Shown here one piece after another: positions 18,016 through 27,212 of a stretch of 64,000 nucleotides of DNA. Position 1 is the first letter of the stretch. Each line of letters starts with the position of its first letter. The notes below the pieces were generated by a model that worked only from the letters and a program-made list of their open reading frames with translations, was not told the origin of the DNA and did not search any database. The translations under genes and the position numbers were made by a program. Source of the DNA: Halobacteriales archaeon QH_8_64_26 (lineage in GTDB: Archaea > Halobacteriota > Halobacteria > Halobacteriales > Halococcaceae). The stretch lies in the NCBI GenBank assembly GCA_003021725.1, contig PXRA01000045.1, positions 1 to 64,000 of the forward strand, in the 5' to 3' direction.

Positions 18016-19017
18016 TCAGCGGAGTCGCTTGTACGCCTCGGCGGCGAGGCTCGTGATCGGGCTCGTCCGCTCGGCGCTGTGGAAGGTCCGGAGATCGGGA
18101 CCGAACTTCGCCTTGTAGCCGTTCAGCCGGGGGTTGCTCGCGCCGACCAGATCGTAGGTCTCCAGTCCGCGATCCGTGGCGTCGGTCATGATCTCCCAGT
18201 CGAGCAGGTCGTTCGCCGGCACGCTCCGGTCGTGTTTCGCGCCGCCCTGCCACCGGTAGATAGTATTGCCGTCCTCAAGGGTCACCATCCCGCCGACGAA
18301 CTCGCCGTCGACCGCGATCGTGTAAGGTCGTACCGTCCCCTCGGGAAGCGACCGGTAGAGATCCGTGACGAACTCGGGAGTCACCCCATAGAAGAGGTCC
18401 TGGGCCGCGTGGCGCTCGATCATCTGGGTGATGATCCGATCGATCGCTTCCTCACCGCCCTCCTCGACGGTGTACTCGACGTCCTCGCCGTCCCGGACGT
18501 TGCCCCGAGCGTCGCTCGAAAAGCCCGCTAAGAGCGCTTCCTCGCCGACGGTCAGGTCAACGGTGTAGGTATACTCGGGCGTCACGTCGAAGCCGCTCCA
18601 CTTGATCGGCCTGAGGTCGTCGTACCGGCCGTCCGTCCGGAGCGAGGCGTATCGCGGGGCGAGTTCCTCGAAGCACCACTCGAAACACCCGCGCAGGAAC
18701 CGGCCGTGGCGTCGCTCGGCCCTCCGTTGTTTCAGTTTCCCGACGTTGAGCAGCGCCGGCCCCTGGTAGGGAATCAGGAGGTTCGGCGGCGGGGAGAACA
18801 GAGCGCCTTGGCCCAGTACCCGGTGTTCGAAGACCGGGAAGAGTCCGACTACTTCCTGGCCCTTGTAGCCGATCAGCCGGTGGAGTTCGGTTCCGGAGTA
18901 GCTCGCAATCGTCGCCAGGCTCTCGGTGTAATGAAAGGCGTTGCCCTGGGGCGAGCGATCGACGTAGCTGTCCCACTTCTCGATGTCGTCCTGATTCGCG
19001 AGTGCAACTTCGACCAT
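18016..19017 (-). CDS. FemAB/GNAT-fold transferase, copy A
   Basis: A 333-residue protein related to the FemAB-like/BioF2-like acetyltransferase fold, the family that in bacteria adds amino acids to cell-wall precursors. Visible blocks are LIGYKGQEVVGLFPVFEH near 47, SPPPNLLIPYQGPAL near 75, and a C-terminal GGMVTLEDGNTIYRWQGGA followed by YDLVGASNPRLNGYKAKFG. A paralogue at 32253-33311 shares the order of blocks. It starts eight bases after an alkaline-phosphatase-superfamily gene on the same strand, so the two are probably co-transcribed. The substrate in an archaeon without murein is unknown; attachment of an amino acid or acyl group to a surface glycan is an inference. Confidence 0.78.
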   Translation of the reverse strand: MVEVALANQDDIEKWDSYVDRSPQGNAFHYTESLATIASYSGTELHRLIGYKGQEVVGLFPVFEHRVLGQGALFSPPPNLLIPYQGPALLNVGKLKQRRAERRHGRFLRGCFEWCFEELAPRYASLRTDGRYDDLRPIKWSGFDVTPEYTYTVDLTVGEEALLAGFSSDARGNVRDGEDVEYTVEEGGEEAIDRIITQMIERHAAQDLFYGVTPEFVTDLYRSLPEGTVRPYTIAVDGEFVGGMVTLEDGNTIYRWQGGAKHDRSVPANDLLDWEIMTDATDRGLETYDLVGASNPRLNGYKAKFGPDLRTFHSAERTSPITSLAAEAYKRLR

Positions 19018-19025
19018 GATCGTGA

Positions 19026-20729
19026 TTACTCGATATATCCGAGATCGCTCAGCCTGCTTTCGACCGCGCTGTCGTCGGTCGCGACCCGCTCGCCGCGATC
19101 GGCGCTCGCGTACCGCTCCTCGCCGACCGACCCGACTACCGGGAGGGCCGTGCCGTCCATCCGTTCGGCGCTGGGCAGCGAGAGGGTCGCGAGTACCGTG
19201 GGCGCGATATCGAAGAGGTGTGCGTTCTCGATGCCATCGATCATTCCTTCGGCTTCGCCCGTCCCCGGCGCTCGATCACTTCCCGTCCCGCTTCGGCTCT
19301 CGATTTCCGAGGGAGCTAGGGCGTCGATCGCCGCCCCTCGGGCGGCGACGATCCCCTCCCGCTTGTGGTTCCAGGGCTCGGTCGGCGGGCCGAACGTCTC
19401 ACCTGTGAGCGTCGCCGAGAGGAACTGATCGAACTCGTTCGGGACGGTGACGATGTCGACCGCCTCTTCGGCGGCCGGCCCCTCGAAGAACTCCTCGCGG
19501 GGCGCGACCCGTTCGAAGACCGGTTCGCCGTCGGGCGTGTGGGCGTTGCGTAGGCGGGTCACCAGGTCTTCGCGCACCGCCTCGTACTCGCTTTCGGGGA
19601 CGAGGCCTGCGGGTTCGCGGCCCGCGAGGTTGATCCGGATCCCGAGTTCGATCCGCTCGCGCATGTACGCCCGCGAGTTCGGGAAGTCGACCTGTTCGGT
19701 TCCTGCTCGGACCATCCCTTGGGGGACGACTTCGAGCACGAGATCGGTGAGCCCGAGCCGATCGACCACCCTGCCGACGCGCTGGCTGGTCACCCCGGCT
19801 TTGGCTGCGAGTGCCATCGTCCGTTCGAGAATCGCGGGTTCGTCCTCACCGCTACTTTCACCGTCGCGCAGCGGGCCCCAGGCGGGCATCCCCTTCTCGC
19901 CGCCCCGCTTGGTCGCAACGTAGCCCGCCGCCCGGAGGAACTCGTTGGCGCGGAACTCGTAGCCCTCGTATCTACCTATCCCGTGGTCGCTCGCGACGAT
20001 GACGGTCGCCGGTTCGCAGGCTTCAAGCGTCTCCCGCAGTTCCTCGTCGACGGCTTCGTAGACCGCCTGCATTGCTTCTCCGTCCCCCGGTCGTTCGTGA
20101 AAGACCGAGTCGGTGACCTGGAACTGCAGGAAGCCGAACTCCGGTGCGAAACGATCGGCGAGATAGCGAAACGCCTCTCCGCGCATAGTGAGGAGTTCGC
20201 GGTAGTTCCCGATCATTTCTTCCCTCCCCGCGTCGCTCGCTCCCTCGTGGCGTGGGTACACCCGATAGTCGCCGATTTCCGCCCGGACGTCGGCCGTGAT
20301 CCCCTCGGGATGGCCCTCCGGGTCCTCCGGTGCAGTGTAGCCCGGCAGCAACGCCCCCGAGAACGGCTGTGGGGGGTGGGTCACCGGGACGTTCACGACG
20401 ACGCTACTCAGTCCCCGCCCGTCGAGCAGCTCCCAGAGGGGCGGCTCGCGGCAGTGACTGGCGTTCACGACGTCCCAGTCGTAGCCCTCGAAGGCGAGAA
20501 AGCTGAAGATCCCGTGCTTGCCGGGGTTCGTCCCGGTAAACATCGAGGGCCAGGCGCTCGCGGTCCAGGGCGGGATCTGTGATTCGAGCGGGCCGCTCGC
20601 CCCCTCCATCAACAGTTCCCGGAGCGTCGGGATCTCCGCCCCCCGGTCGAGCAATTCGGAGAGCACCGGCGCACACGCGGCGTCGATCCCCAGCAGGAGG
20701 GTCTCCATGCCCCCCGCTCGCTCGGCCAT
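19026..20729 (-). CDS. Alkaline-phosphatase-superfamily phosphodiesterase/transferase, copy A
   Basis: A 567-residue enzyme of the type I phosphodiesterase/nucleotide pyrophosphatase group. Metal and nucleophile motifs are visible: LLGIDAA (Asp), PPWTASAWPSMFTGT with the nucleophilic Thr, VTDSVFH, VIVASDHGIG, and NHKREGI near the C-terminus. No signal peptide or membrane helix is evident, so it may act in the cytoplasm. It shares a long C-terminal block (INLAGREPAGLVPESEYEAV) with the copy at 22381. The ATG at 20729 has a Shine-Dalgarno-like GAGGAGG upstream; a second ATG at 20708 is possible. It is probably in one operon with the FemAB-like gene downstream. Confidence 0.82.
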   Translation of the reverse strand: MAERAGGMETLLLGIDAACAPVLSELLDRGAEIPTLRELLMEGASGPLESQIPPWTASAWPSMFTGTNPGKHGIFSFLAFEGYDWDVVNASHCREPPLWELLDGRGLSSVVVNVPVTHPPQPFSGALLPGYTAPEDPEGHPEGITADVRAEIGDYRVYPRHEGASDAGREEMIGNYRELLTMRGEAFRYLADRFAPEFGFLQFQVTDSVFHERPGDGEAMQAVYEAVDEELRETLEACEPATVIVASDHGIGRYEGYEFRANEFLRAAGYVATKRGGEKGMPAWGPLRDGESSGEDEPAILERTMALAAKAGVTSQRVGRVVDRLGLTDLVLEVVPQGMVRAGTEQVDFPNSRAYMRERIELGIRINLAGREPAGLVPESEYEAVREDLVTRLRNAHTPDGEPVFERVAPREEFFEGPAAEEAVDIVTVPNEFDQFLSATLTGETFGPPTEPWNHKREGIVAARGAAIDALAPSEIESRSGTGSDRAPGTGEAEGMIDGIENAHLFDIAPTVLATLSLPSAERMDGTALPVVGSVGEERYASADRGERVATDDSAVESRLSDLGYIE

Positions 20730-20739
20730 GTCCTTGTGT

Positions 20740-20746
20740 CCTCCTC
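20740..20746 (-). promoter_or_regulatory. Shine-Dalgarno-like site for the phosphatase-superfamily gene
   Basis: On the minus strand this reads GAGGAGG, ten bases before the ATG at 20729. It favours that start over the ATG at 20708, and contrasts with the mostly leaderless genes around it. Confidence 0.45.
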
Positions 20747-20964
20747 TTCGAGCGTTGTTATACCCCGGGTAACTCCCCCGACCCGCTCGCCCGCGATCGG
20801 TAGCTCATGCCGAATCGTGTTCGCCACTGACCCGAACGCCCGCTTTTCCGGTACCGAGATCAGGGTCGTGATCGGCCGGTAGACGCCGGTTGGGAGCGTT
20901 AGCACCTCGCTATAGTGGATAATAGAAACTCTTTAGTCGGATTAATTGATAGTTAATACCGACG

Positions 20965-22269
20965 ATGACAGGACGCCACGACGAATCCAGTTGCCGGGAC
21001 GACGCCTCCGTCCCGTCCGGTGACGACGACCGATGCGTCGGGCGGCGATCGTACCTGAAGCTCGCCGGGGCCACCGCCGGATCGGTCTCGCTGCTGGGCC
21101 GCGCGGCCGGCGTTCAAGCGGCGCGGGCCGGCGGCGCCTTCTCGCGACGGGTGGACGCCGTCGACGCGGGCTGTGATCCGACCGGCCGGACGCCCTCCGA
21201 TGGGGCGTTTCGGCGAGCGCTCGCCGAGAACACCCTTTTCACCTTTCCCGCCGGCACCTACCGGTTCACCGAACCACAGGTGGTTCTCGGCCTCGATAGT
21301 CTGGGCTTACGCGGCGAGGGCGAGGTCTCCTTCGTCGTTCCAGCGGGCTTCGATGGCGATCTGCTAACGATCGCCGGCGGTTCGGAACTGCTATTTCATG
21401 GGATCGATGTCGACATGACCGCGGCCGGTGCGACGCCGGGCTTGCGCCTCGGCGCGCGCGATCGCCTCCTCATCGAGGACGTCGAGTTCCACGGTCGGGG
21501 CGTCTATTCCCCGACCAACGAGCCGGTAGCGAACGCCCTCTCGCCGGTCGTTCGATCGCCCGACGGCGTGGGGATCGCGCGAAACGTTCGCGCGCGCAAC
21601 GACGGGCCGATGGGCCCCGAGTACCGGAGTGACACCGGTCGGGCCGGCATCCGGATCGGCGGGGCAACTCGCGGGACCGTACGGATCGAGAACTGTCGCC
21701 TCCAGGGCTTCCAGAACGGCGGAGCGTACGTCAGCGAGACGGCCGCCGAGATCCGGATCGTCGGCGGCGTCTACCGGGATAACGACGTCGCGGGGATCCG
21801 CATCGGCGGGACCGGTCCCGAGAGCACCGTCGAGAGAGCACGCGTCGAAGCCGGTCTCGGAAACGCGACGGCCTCGGGAACGACCGACTCCGACGCGATG
21901 AATACCTGTGCGATCCGCTTCGAGGGCGGCGGGTCGGGCAGCGAGGTACGGGGATGTGACCTCGTCCTTGACGCCGGAGCCGAGGACGAGGGCGCGGTCG
22001 TTGCCGCCCACGACCACGGCGGGTTCGTCCTACGTGACACCCGGATCCGAGTTGCGGGCGGGAGTCCCGCGATACGGGGACTGACACCACACGGCGGTCC
22101 CTACTCGCCTCCACAAGGATCGATCGAGACGCGCCTCGAGCGTTGCTCGATCGCCGGTCCCGACCCGGAGGACGCCATCCGATTGACTGAGCGTCCAGCC
22201 CCTCACGTAGAGGACCACTCGCTCGACGGCGTGGCCCCGGTCGGCATCACCCGTTCGATCGGTCAATGA
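20965..22269 (+). CDS. Tat-exported right-handed beta-helix protein
   Basis: A 434-residue protein with a Tat signal (GRRSYLKLAGATAGSVSLLG, about 25-44) and a pectate-lyase-like beta-helix body: repeated short strands with GI(R/H)IGG and VRIENC(R)LQG patterns. The N-terminal FTFPAGTYRF patch is typical of pectate-lyase-superfamily proteins. The catalytic role is not clear; polysaccharide lyase, hydrolase or purely structural are all possible. An AT-rich run (ATTAATT, 20941-20947) about 20 bases upstream serves as the TATA element. It shares its signal-peptide style with the giant protein at 61534. Confidence 0.78.
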   Translation: MTGRHDESSCRDDASVPSGDDDRCVGRRSYLKLAGATAGSVSLLGRAAGVQAARAGGAFSRRVDAVDAGCDPTGRTPSDGAFRRALAENTLFTFPAGTYRFTEPQVVLGLDSLGLRGEGEVSFVVPAGFDGDLLTIAGGSELLFHGIDVDMTAAGATPGLRLGARDRLLIEDVEFHGRGVYSPTNEPVANALSPVVRSPDGVGIARNVRARNDGPMGPEYRSDTGRAGIRIGGATRGTVRIENCRLQGFQNGGAYVSETAAEIRIVGGVYRDNDVAGIRIGGTGPESTVERARVEAGLGNATASGTTDSDAMNTCAIRFEGGGSGSEVRGCDLVLDAGAEDEGAVVAAHDHGGFVLRDTRIRVAGGSPAIRGLTPHGGPYSPPQGSIETRLERCSIAGPDPEDAIRLTERPAPHVEDHSLDGVAPVGITRSIGQ

Positions 22270-22380
22270 GTGCCCCTCGGTCGCTTCCTTCTTGAATCGC
22301 TTTTACATGGTGCGACTGCTTCAGCAGAGGAACTAAGCTACAGAACCATTAAATGATTCCAATACAATCTAAATATAACG

Positions 22381-24087
22381 ATGCCTTCTCAGGGCGATCG
22401 ATCGGAACCGACCTCGCCCCGAACCGTAGTGCTCGGGTTCGACGCGCTCGTCCTCGAGTATCTCGACGCGTTCGACCTGCCCAACTTCGAGGCGTTGCGT
22501 GAGCGCGGCAGCGAGGCACCGCTGCGCTCGACTCATCCTCCCTGGACCGCCAGTGCCTGGCCCTCGATGTTCACGGGAACGGACCCGAGTCATCACGGCG
22601 TGTACGATTTCTTTCACTACGGAACTGATTACCCCGACGACGCTGCCCTGGTAACCCGGGAGAACGTCGGCGCGCCGGCGCTCTGGAACTACTGTTCGGC
22701 CCAAGGGCTGCCCTCGATCGTCCTCAATATGCCCGTTACCTACCCGACCGACCGGATCGACGGTGTCTCGCTCCCGGGCTATCTCGCCCCGGAGCAAGCG
22801 CCGGGCCATCCCGAGGGGATCCGCGAGGAACTGGCGGCGGCATTAGGGGAGGAATACCGCATCTATTCGCGTGCGGAGACCTCCGAGGACAAGCGAGCGA
22901 AGCTGGAGGGCTACCTCGAACTGATCGACGTTCGCCGCCGTGTGGCTGCCCATCTGCTCTCGACCCGGGAGTGGCGCCTCGCGGCCCTCCAGATCCAAAA
23001 GACCGACGCGGTCTTTCATAACTTCGGCGAGCGCGAGGCCCACCGCCGGATCTACGCGGCCGCCGACGCCTTTCTCGGCACCGTACTGGAGACCGTCCCC
23101 GAGGACACGAACGTGATCGTCTGTTCCGATCACGGCATCGGGCCGATGGAGGGCTACCGGATCTACGTCAACGACGTCCTGCGGGATCGCGGGCTCGTCG
23201 AAGCGACGACGGAGGGAGAACCGACGAGCTTCGGCGCGGCGAAACACCGCTTGCTGGAGGACTCCGGTGGCGACGGCGACGACACCGCGGACGCCGATGC
23301 CGGGAGCGACTCGGAATCGGGATCGGAGTCGGGACTGAGCGTTTCGCCCGCCGCGCTTGCCGTCTCGACGGCGGCGTCGGTCCTCGACCGTGCCGGTGTA
23401 GGGCCCGCGGACGTCTACAGCGGTGCCCAGCGCCTCGGGCTCGACGGTGTGCTTCAGGCGATCGTGCCCGAAGAGGCAAAGGGCGGGGCCACCGAACACG
23501 TCGACTGGTCCGCCTCGAAGGTCTACTGTCGGGCACGCAACGAACTCGGGGTCCGGGTCAACCTCGCGGGCCGCGAACCCCAGGGTATCGTCCCCCGAAG
23601 CGAGTACGAGGCGGTGCGCTCCGAGGTGATCGCCGCGCTCGAAGCGCTACGGACGCCCGACGGCCGGCCGGCCTTCGAGTGGGTATCTCGGCGCGAGGAG
23701 GTCTACGATGGCCCCTACATCGAGGACGCCTGTGACGTCCTCTTCGTGCCTACGGACATGGACCACACCGTCGAGACACAGCTCGTCGGCCGGCAGTTCG
23801 TCGGTGCCGGGGGCTATGATCACAAGCCCTATGGAGTCTTTCTCGCCAGCGGCCCGGCCTTCGAACCGGTTGACCCCCAACCCCTTTCGCTCACCGACGT
23901 CGCCCCGATCGTCATGGCGTCGCTCGACCAGCCGGTACCGGCGCGGATGACCGGCGCGATACCCGATGGCTTGCTGGGAACTCCGACTGTAGTCGAGCCC
24001 TACGACGATCTCACGATCGACACCGGCGAGGACGGCACTACCGACGACCGGATCGAAGACCGCCTCTCGGATCTGGGGTATCTGTAA
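22381..24087 (+). CDS. Alkaline-phosphatase-superfamily phosphodiesterase/transferase, copy B
   Basis: A 568-residue paralogue of the gene at 19026. Motifs are VVLGFDALVLEYLDAF, PPWTASAWPSMFTGT (nucleophilic Thr), KTDAVFHNF, VIVCSDHGIGPMEGY and YDHKPYGVFLASG. It shares the VNLAGREPQGIVPRSEYEAV block with copy A. An acidic Ser/Asp-rich insertion lies near residues 295-318. Substrates in this superfamily include phosphodiesters, phosphoglycerol and phosphoethanolamine groups; none can be assigned. The start follows an AT-rich run (22347-22380) compatible with a leaderless transcript. Confidence 0.82.
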   Translation: MPSQGDRSEPTSPRTVVLGFDALVLEYLDAFDLPNFEALRERGSEAPLRSTHPPWTASAWPSMFTGTDPSHHGVYDFFHYGTDYPDDAALVTRENVGAPALWNYCSAQGLPSIVLNMPVTYPTDRIDGVSLPGYLAPEQAPGHPEGIREELAAALGEEYRIYSRAETSEDKRAKLEGYLELIDVRRRVAAHLLSTREWRLAALQIQKTDAVFHNFGEREAHRRIYAAADAFLGTVLETVPEDTNVIVCSDHGIGPMEGYRIYVNDVLRDRGLVEATTEGEPTSFGAAKHRLLEDSGGDGDDTADADAGSDSESGSESGLSVSPAALAVSTAASVLDRAGVGPADVYSGAQRLGLDGVLQAIVPEEAKGGATEHVDWSASKVYCRARNELGVRVNLAGREPQGIVPRSEYEAVRSEVIAALEALRTPDGRPAFEWVSRREEVYDGPYIEDACDVLFVPTDMDHTVETQLVGRQFVGAGGYDHKPYGVFLASGPAFEPVDPQPLSLTDVAPIVMASLDQPVPARMTGAIPDGLLGTPTVVEPYDDLTIDTGEDGTTDDRIEDRLSDLGYL

Positions 24088-24536
24088 TCCACTTTCGTCC
24101 AGCTTTCGGATGACTGCCTGACTCGCGCTCGCTTCCCTCGATACGTCACACGCCAGGCTCGATGTGGCCCTCGGAGACCGGCTCTCCCATCCGCGCGAGA
24201 GGACATCCTGGCGTTTACAACGCTGCCGACCTAACGCGGCGCTATGTTCCCTCGTGCAGTCGTCGACTGCCCTTGTGCCCCTCCGACCGTTCATCTATCG
24301 GTAGTAGGGTCCGCTTGGACCGGAGAACGGCCTCCATAACAATGCCATGAGACCGCAGTACGGCGACTACGGGAACGGTATTCCGCCGCCATGATCACAC
24401 ATATGACGATTCGAGCGACCCGAACGACCGAGGGCGTCGATCGGTCCTTGCCGAGAACGCGCCTACGGCGCGCCCCGTCCCGGCACTCGCCGAGCGGCCG
24501 TCGCTCGCCCCGGGGTTCGAGAACAGGGAGGTACCC
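24088..24536. other. Intergenic region before the nucleotide-sugar operon
   Basis: This stretch separates the phosphatase-superfamily gene from a seven-gene operon. I see no convincing gene in any frame: the short open frames have Arg/Ser-rich, non-protein translations. An AT-rich CACACATATGACG at about 24395 could be a promoter but lies about 140 bases from the first start codon, which would give a leadered transcript. No RNA gene or repeat was recognised. Confidence 0.4.
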
Positions 24537-25118
24537 GTGACCGACGCCGATCTCGGCCGAGGGGCCGACATCGACGAAGGAGCGACCATCGGCTACCCCT
24601 ACAGCGAGGACGCCGGGCCGGCGGTGATCGGTGCGAACGCACGGATCCGTGCGGGCACCATCGTCTACGGCGACACCAAGATCGGCGCGGACTTCGTGAC
24701 CGGTCACGACGGGCTCGTCCGCGAGCACACCACGATCGGCGAGGCGGTCGCCGTGGGGACGAAGACCGTAATCGACGGCCGAAGCGAGATCGGCTCGAAC
24801 GTGAGCTTCCAGACCGGGGCCTACGTACCGACGCACACGACGATCGGAAGCCACGTCTTCATCGGTCCTCGGGCAGTGCTCACGAACGATATGCACCCGG
24901 TTCGCGTCGAGTACGACCCCGCCGGCCCGGTACTCGACGATCACGTCACGATCGGGGCCAACGCCACCGTGCTACCGGGAATCACCGTCGGCGAGGGATC
25001 GTTCGTCGCCGCCGGGGCGGTCGTCACCGACGACGTCCCACCCGAGACCCTCGCTATCGGCGCGCCCGCCACCCACCGACCGTTGCCGGAGGAACTCCGG
25101 GGAGGGAACGACCTGTGA
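24537..25118 (+). CDS. Hexapeptide-repeat N-acetyltransferase, WbpD/WlbB type
   Basis: A 193-residue left-handed beta-helix acyltransferase. Imperfect hexapeptide repeats run the length of the protein ([IV]G-x-x-A/V spacing: TIGYPY, VIGANA, KIGADF, TIGEAV, EIGSNV, TIGSHV, TIGANA). The FIGPRAVLTNDMHP and GAVVTDDVPPETLAIGAPA segments match sugar N-acetyltransferases that acetylate the 3-amino group of UDP-linked 3-amino-uronic acids. It is the first gene of the operon (GTG start); its stop overlaps the aminotransferase start by four bases, linking acetylation to amination. Confidence 0.85.
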   Translation: MTDADLGRGADIDEGATIGYPYSEDAGPAVIGANARIRAGTIVYGDTKIGADFVTGHDGLVREHTTIGEAVAVGTKTVIDGRSEIGSNVSFQTGAYVPTHTTIGSHVFIGPRAVLTNDMHPVRVEYDPAGPVLDDHVTIGANATVLPGITVGEGSFVAAGAVVTDDVPPETLAIGAPATHRPLPEELRGGNDL

Positions 25119-26215
25119 TCCCGATCGCGAACCCGGAGTTCGGCGACCGGGAGCAAGCAGCGATCGCCGACGTGCTCGATAGCGGTCGCGTGGCCGATGG
25201 TCCGGTCGTCAGGGAGTTCGAAGCCGAGTTCGCCGAGTTCTGTGGCGCTTCACACGGGGTGGCGACGACCAACGGGACCACGGCGCTGCATACCGCCTTC
25301 GAGGCCCTCGATATCGGCGAGGACGACGTCGTCGTTACTTCCCCGCTCTCGTTTATCGCGAGCGCGAACGCCGTCCGCTTCGCCGGGGCGACCCCGGTCT
25401 TCGCCGACGTTGACCTCTCGACCTACAATCTCGACCCTCACTCGACCGAGAAGCTGATCCAGGAGCACGACGCGGATGCGATCCTCGCGGTGCATCTCTT
25501 CGGGCTCCCCGCGGATATGGACGAGTTCCGCGAGATCGCTGACGCACACGACTGTGCGCTGATCGAGGACGCTGCCCAGGCTCACGGCGCGGCCGTCGGG
25601 GGTTCGCGGGCCGGAACGCTCGGTGATGCCGCCTGCTTTTCGTTTTACCCGACGAAGAACATGACGACCGGCGAGGGTGGGATGATCACGACCGACAGGG
25701 AAGACGTCGCGAAGCGCGCGGCGAGTTTCGTCAATCACGGTCGCGTCGAGGACCAGCCGGCGTACGAACACATTCGAGTTGGTCAGAACTACCGGATGAC
25801 GAGTGTGCTCGGGGCGATCGGCCGCGTCCAACTCGACCGTCTCCCGGCGTACAACGAGCGCCGGAGAGCGAACGCCGCCCGCCTTACCGAGGGTCTCGCT
25901 CCCAACGAGGGTATCACGACGCCCGTCGAACCGCCCGACCGCCATCACGTCTACCACCAGTATACGATCCGCTGTGGGGACCGCGACGCGCTCGCCGAGC
26001 ACCTGGAGGCGGAGGGCGTTGGAAGCGCCGTCTACTATCCGAAGCCGATCCACCACCAACCGCCCTACGAGGAAAGCGTGGCGACGGCCCCGGCCGCCGA
26101 GTACGCCGCCGGGAGCGTGCTCTCCCTCCCGGTTCACCCCGGAGTGAGCGAGGCGGACGTCGAGAGAGTGATCGACGCGGTCGATAGTTTCTACACCACT
26201 GACGGGGGGCGGTGA
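25115..26215 (+). CDS. DegT/DnrJ-family PLP sugar aminotransferase, WbpE type
   Basis: A 366-residue aminotransferase. GTTALHTAFEAL near 54-65 binds the cofactor phosphate, EDAAQAHGA (151-159) holds the PLP-ring Asp, and Lys181 in FYPTKNMTTGEGG is the Schiff-base lysine. Length and motifs match enzymes that transfer an amino group from glutamate to a 3-keto nucleotide sugar. The GTG start overlaps the preceding stop. Its position between the N-acetyltransferase and the Gfo/Idh oxidoreductase supports the WbpE role. Confidence 0.87.
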   Translation: MIPIANPEFGDREQAAIADVLDSGRVADGPVVREFEAEFAEFCGASHGVATTNGTTALHTAFEALDIGEDDVVVTSPLSFIASANAVRFAGATPVFADVDLSTYNLDPHSTEKLIQEHDADAILAVHLFGLPADMDEFREIADAHDCALIEDAAQAHGAAVGGSRAGTLGDAACFSFYPTKNMTTGEGGMITTDREDVAKRAASFVNHGRVEDQPAYEHIRVGQNYRMTSVLGAIGRVQLDRLPAYNERRRANAARLTEGLAPNEGITTPVEPPDRHHVYHQYTIRCGDRDALAEHLEAEGVGSAVYYPKPIHHQPPYEESVATAPAAEYAAGSVLSLPVHPGVSEADVERVIDAVDSFYTTDGGR

Positions 26216-26216
26216 C

Positions 26217-27212
26217 GTGGCAATAGCGGACTCACTCAGGGCCGGCGTGATCGGCGTCGGCAGCATGGGCCAACACCACGCGCGGGTCTACGAGGAACTA
26301 CCCGACGCCGAGTTGGTCGGCGTGGCCGACGCCGACGCCGACCGCGCAAACGAGGTCGCCGCCCGCCAGGGCGTCGAGGCCTACCCGCGTGACGCTCTCC
26401 TCGGAGCCGTCGATCTCGCCTCGATCGCGGTCCCGACCGAATACCACTACGAACTCGCCCGCGCGTGTATCGAGCGCGGGGTCGACGTCCTCGTCGAGGA
26501 GCCCTTCGTCGCCGACCCCGAGCAGGGACGGACGTTGCTCGAACTCGCGGACGAACGCGACGCCCTGATCGGGGTCGGCCACGTCGAACGATACAACCCT
26601 GCCGTCGCGGCCGCTCGCGAGGTACTCGCCGACGCCGAGATCGTCGCCGCCGACGCCAGGCGGCTGGGGCCGCCCCTCGACCGCGATATCGCCGACAGCG
26701 CGGTACTCGATCTGATGATCCACGACATCGACGTGATCCTCTCGCTCGTCGGCAAGGAGATCGAGACGGTGAACGCACTCGGCACGCGTGAGAACCGATA
26801 CATCGACGCCCAGATGGGATTCGCCGATAGCACGGTCGCGAGCCTCACTGCGAGCCGTGTGACCCAGAAGAAAGTACGCGAGCTTTCGATCACCGCAGCC
26901 GACTGCTGGATCACGGTCGATTACCTCGATCAGTCGGTCGAAGTGCATCGCGGCTCCTCGCCGGAGTACATCGAGCGGGACGGTGAGGTGCGCTACCGCC
27001 ACGAGGGGATCGTCGAGCGCCCGCTGGTCGAAAGCGGCGAACCCTTAGGGCGCGAACTCGCCGCCTTCCTGCGCGCGGTTCGCGAGCGGCGGCCGCCGGA
27101 CGTTTCCGCCGCGGACGGCCTAGCCGCCCTGCAGGTCGCCGAACGGATCGAGGAACTGGCTTCACGATCGCGGGACCGACCCAACACCCAACCGACTTCG
27201 ATACACCGATGA
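26217..27212 (+). CDS. Gfo/Idh/MocA-family sugar 3-dehydrogenase, WbpB/WlbA type
   Basis: A 331-residue NAD-dependent oxidoreductase. The Rossmann motif GVIGVGSMGQHHARVY (10-25) is clear, AVPTEYHYELA follows, and Asp165/His169 in LDLMIHDID match the family's D-x3-H. The lysine of the usual E-K-P motif is replaced: the sequence reads VEEPF, with Glu95. In this operon the enzyme would oxidise C3 of UDP-GlcNAcA before transamination. GTG start, one base after the previous stop; the end overlaps the next gene by four bases. Confidence 0.83.
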   Translation: MAIADSLRAGVIGVGSMGQHHARVYEELPDAELVGVADADADRANEVAARQGVEAYPRDALLGAVDLASIAVPTEYHYELARACIERGVDVLVEEPFVADPEQGRTLLELADERDALIGVGHVERYNPAVAAAREVLADAEIVAADARRLGPPLDRDIADSAVLDLMIHDIDVILSLVGKEIETVNALGTRENRYIDAQMGFADSTVASLTASRVTQKKVRELSITAADCWITVDYLDQSVEVHRGSSPEYIERDGEVRYRHEGIVERPLVESGEPLGRELAAFLRAVRERRPPDVSAADGLAALQVAERIEELASRSRDRPNTQPTSIHR

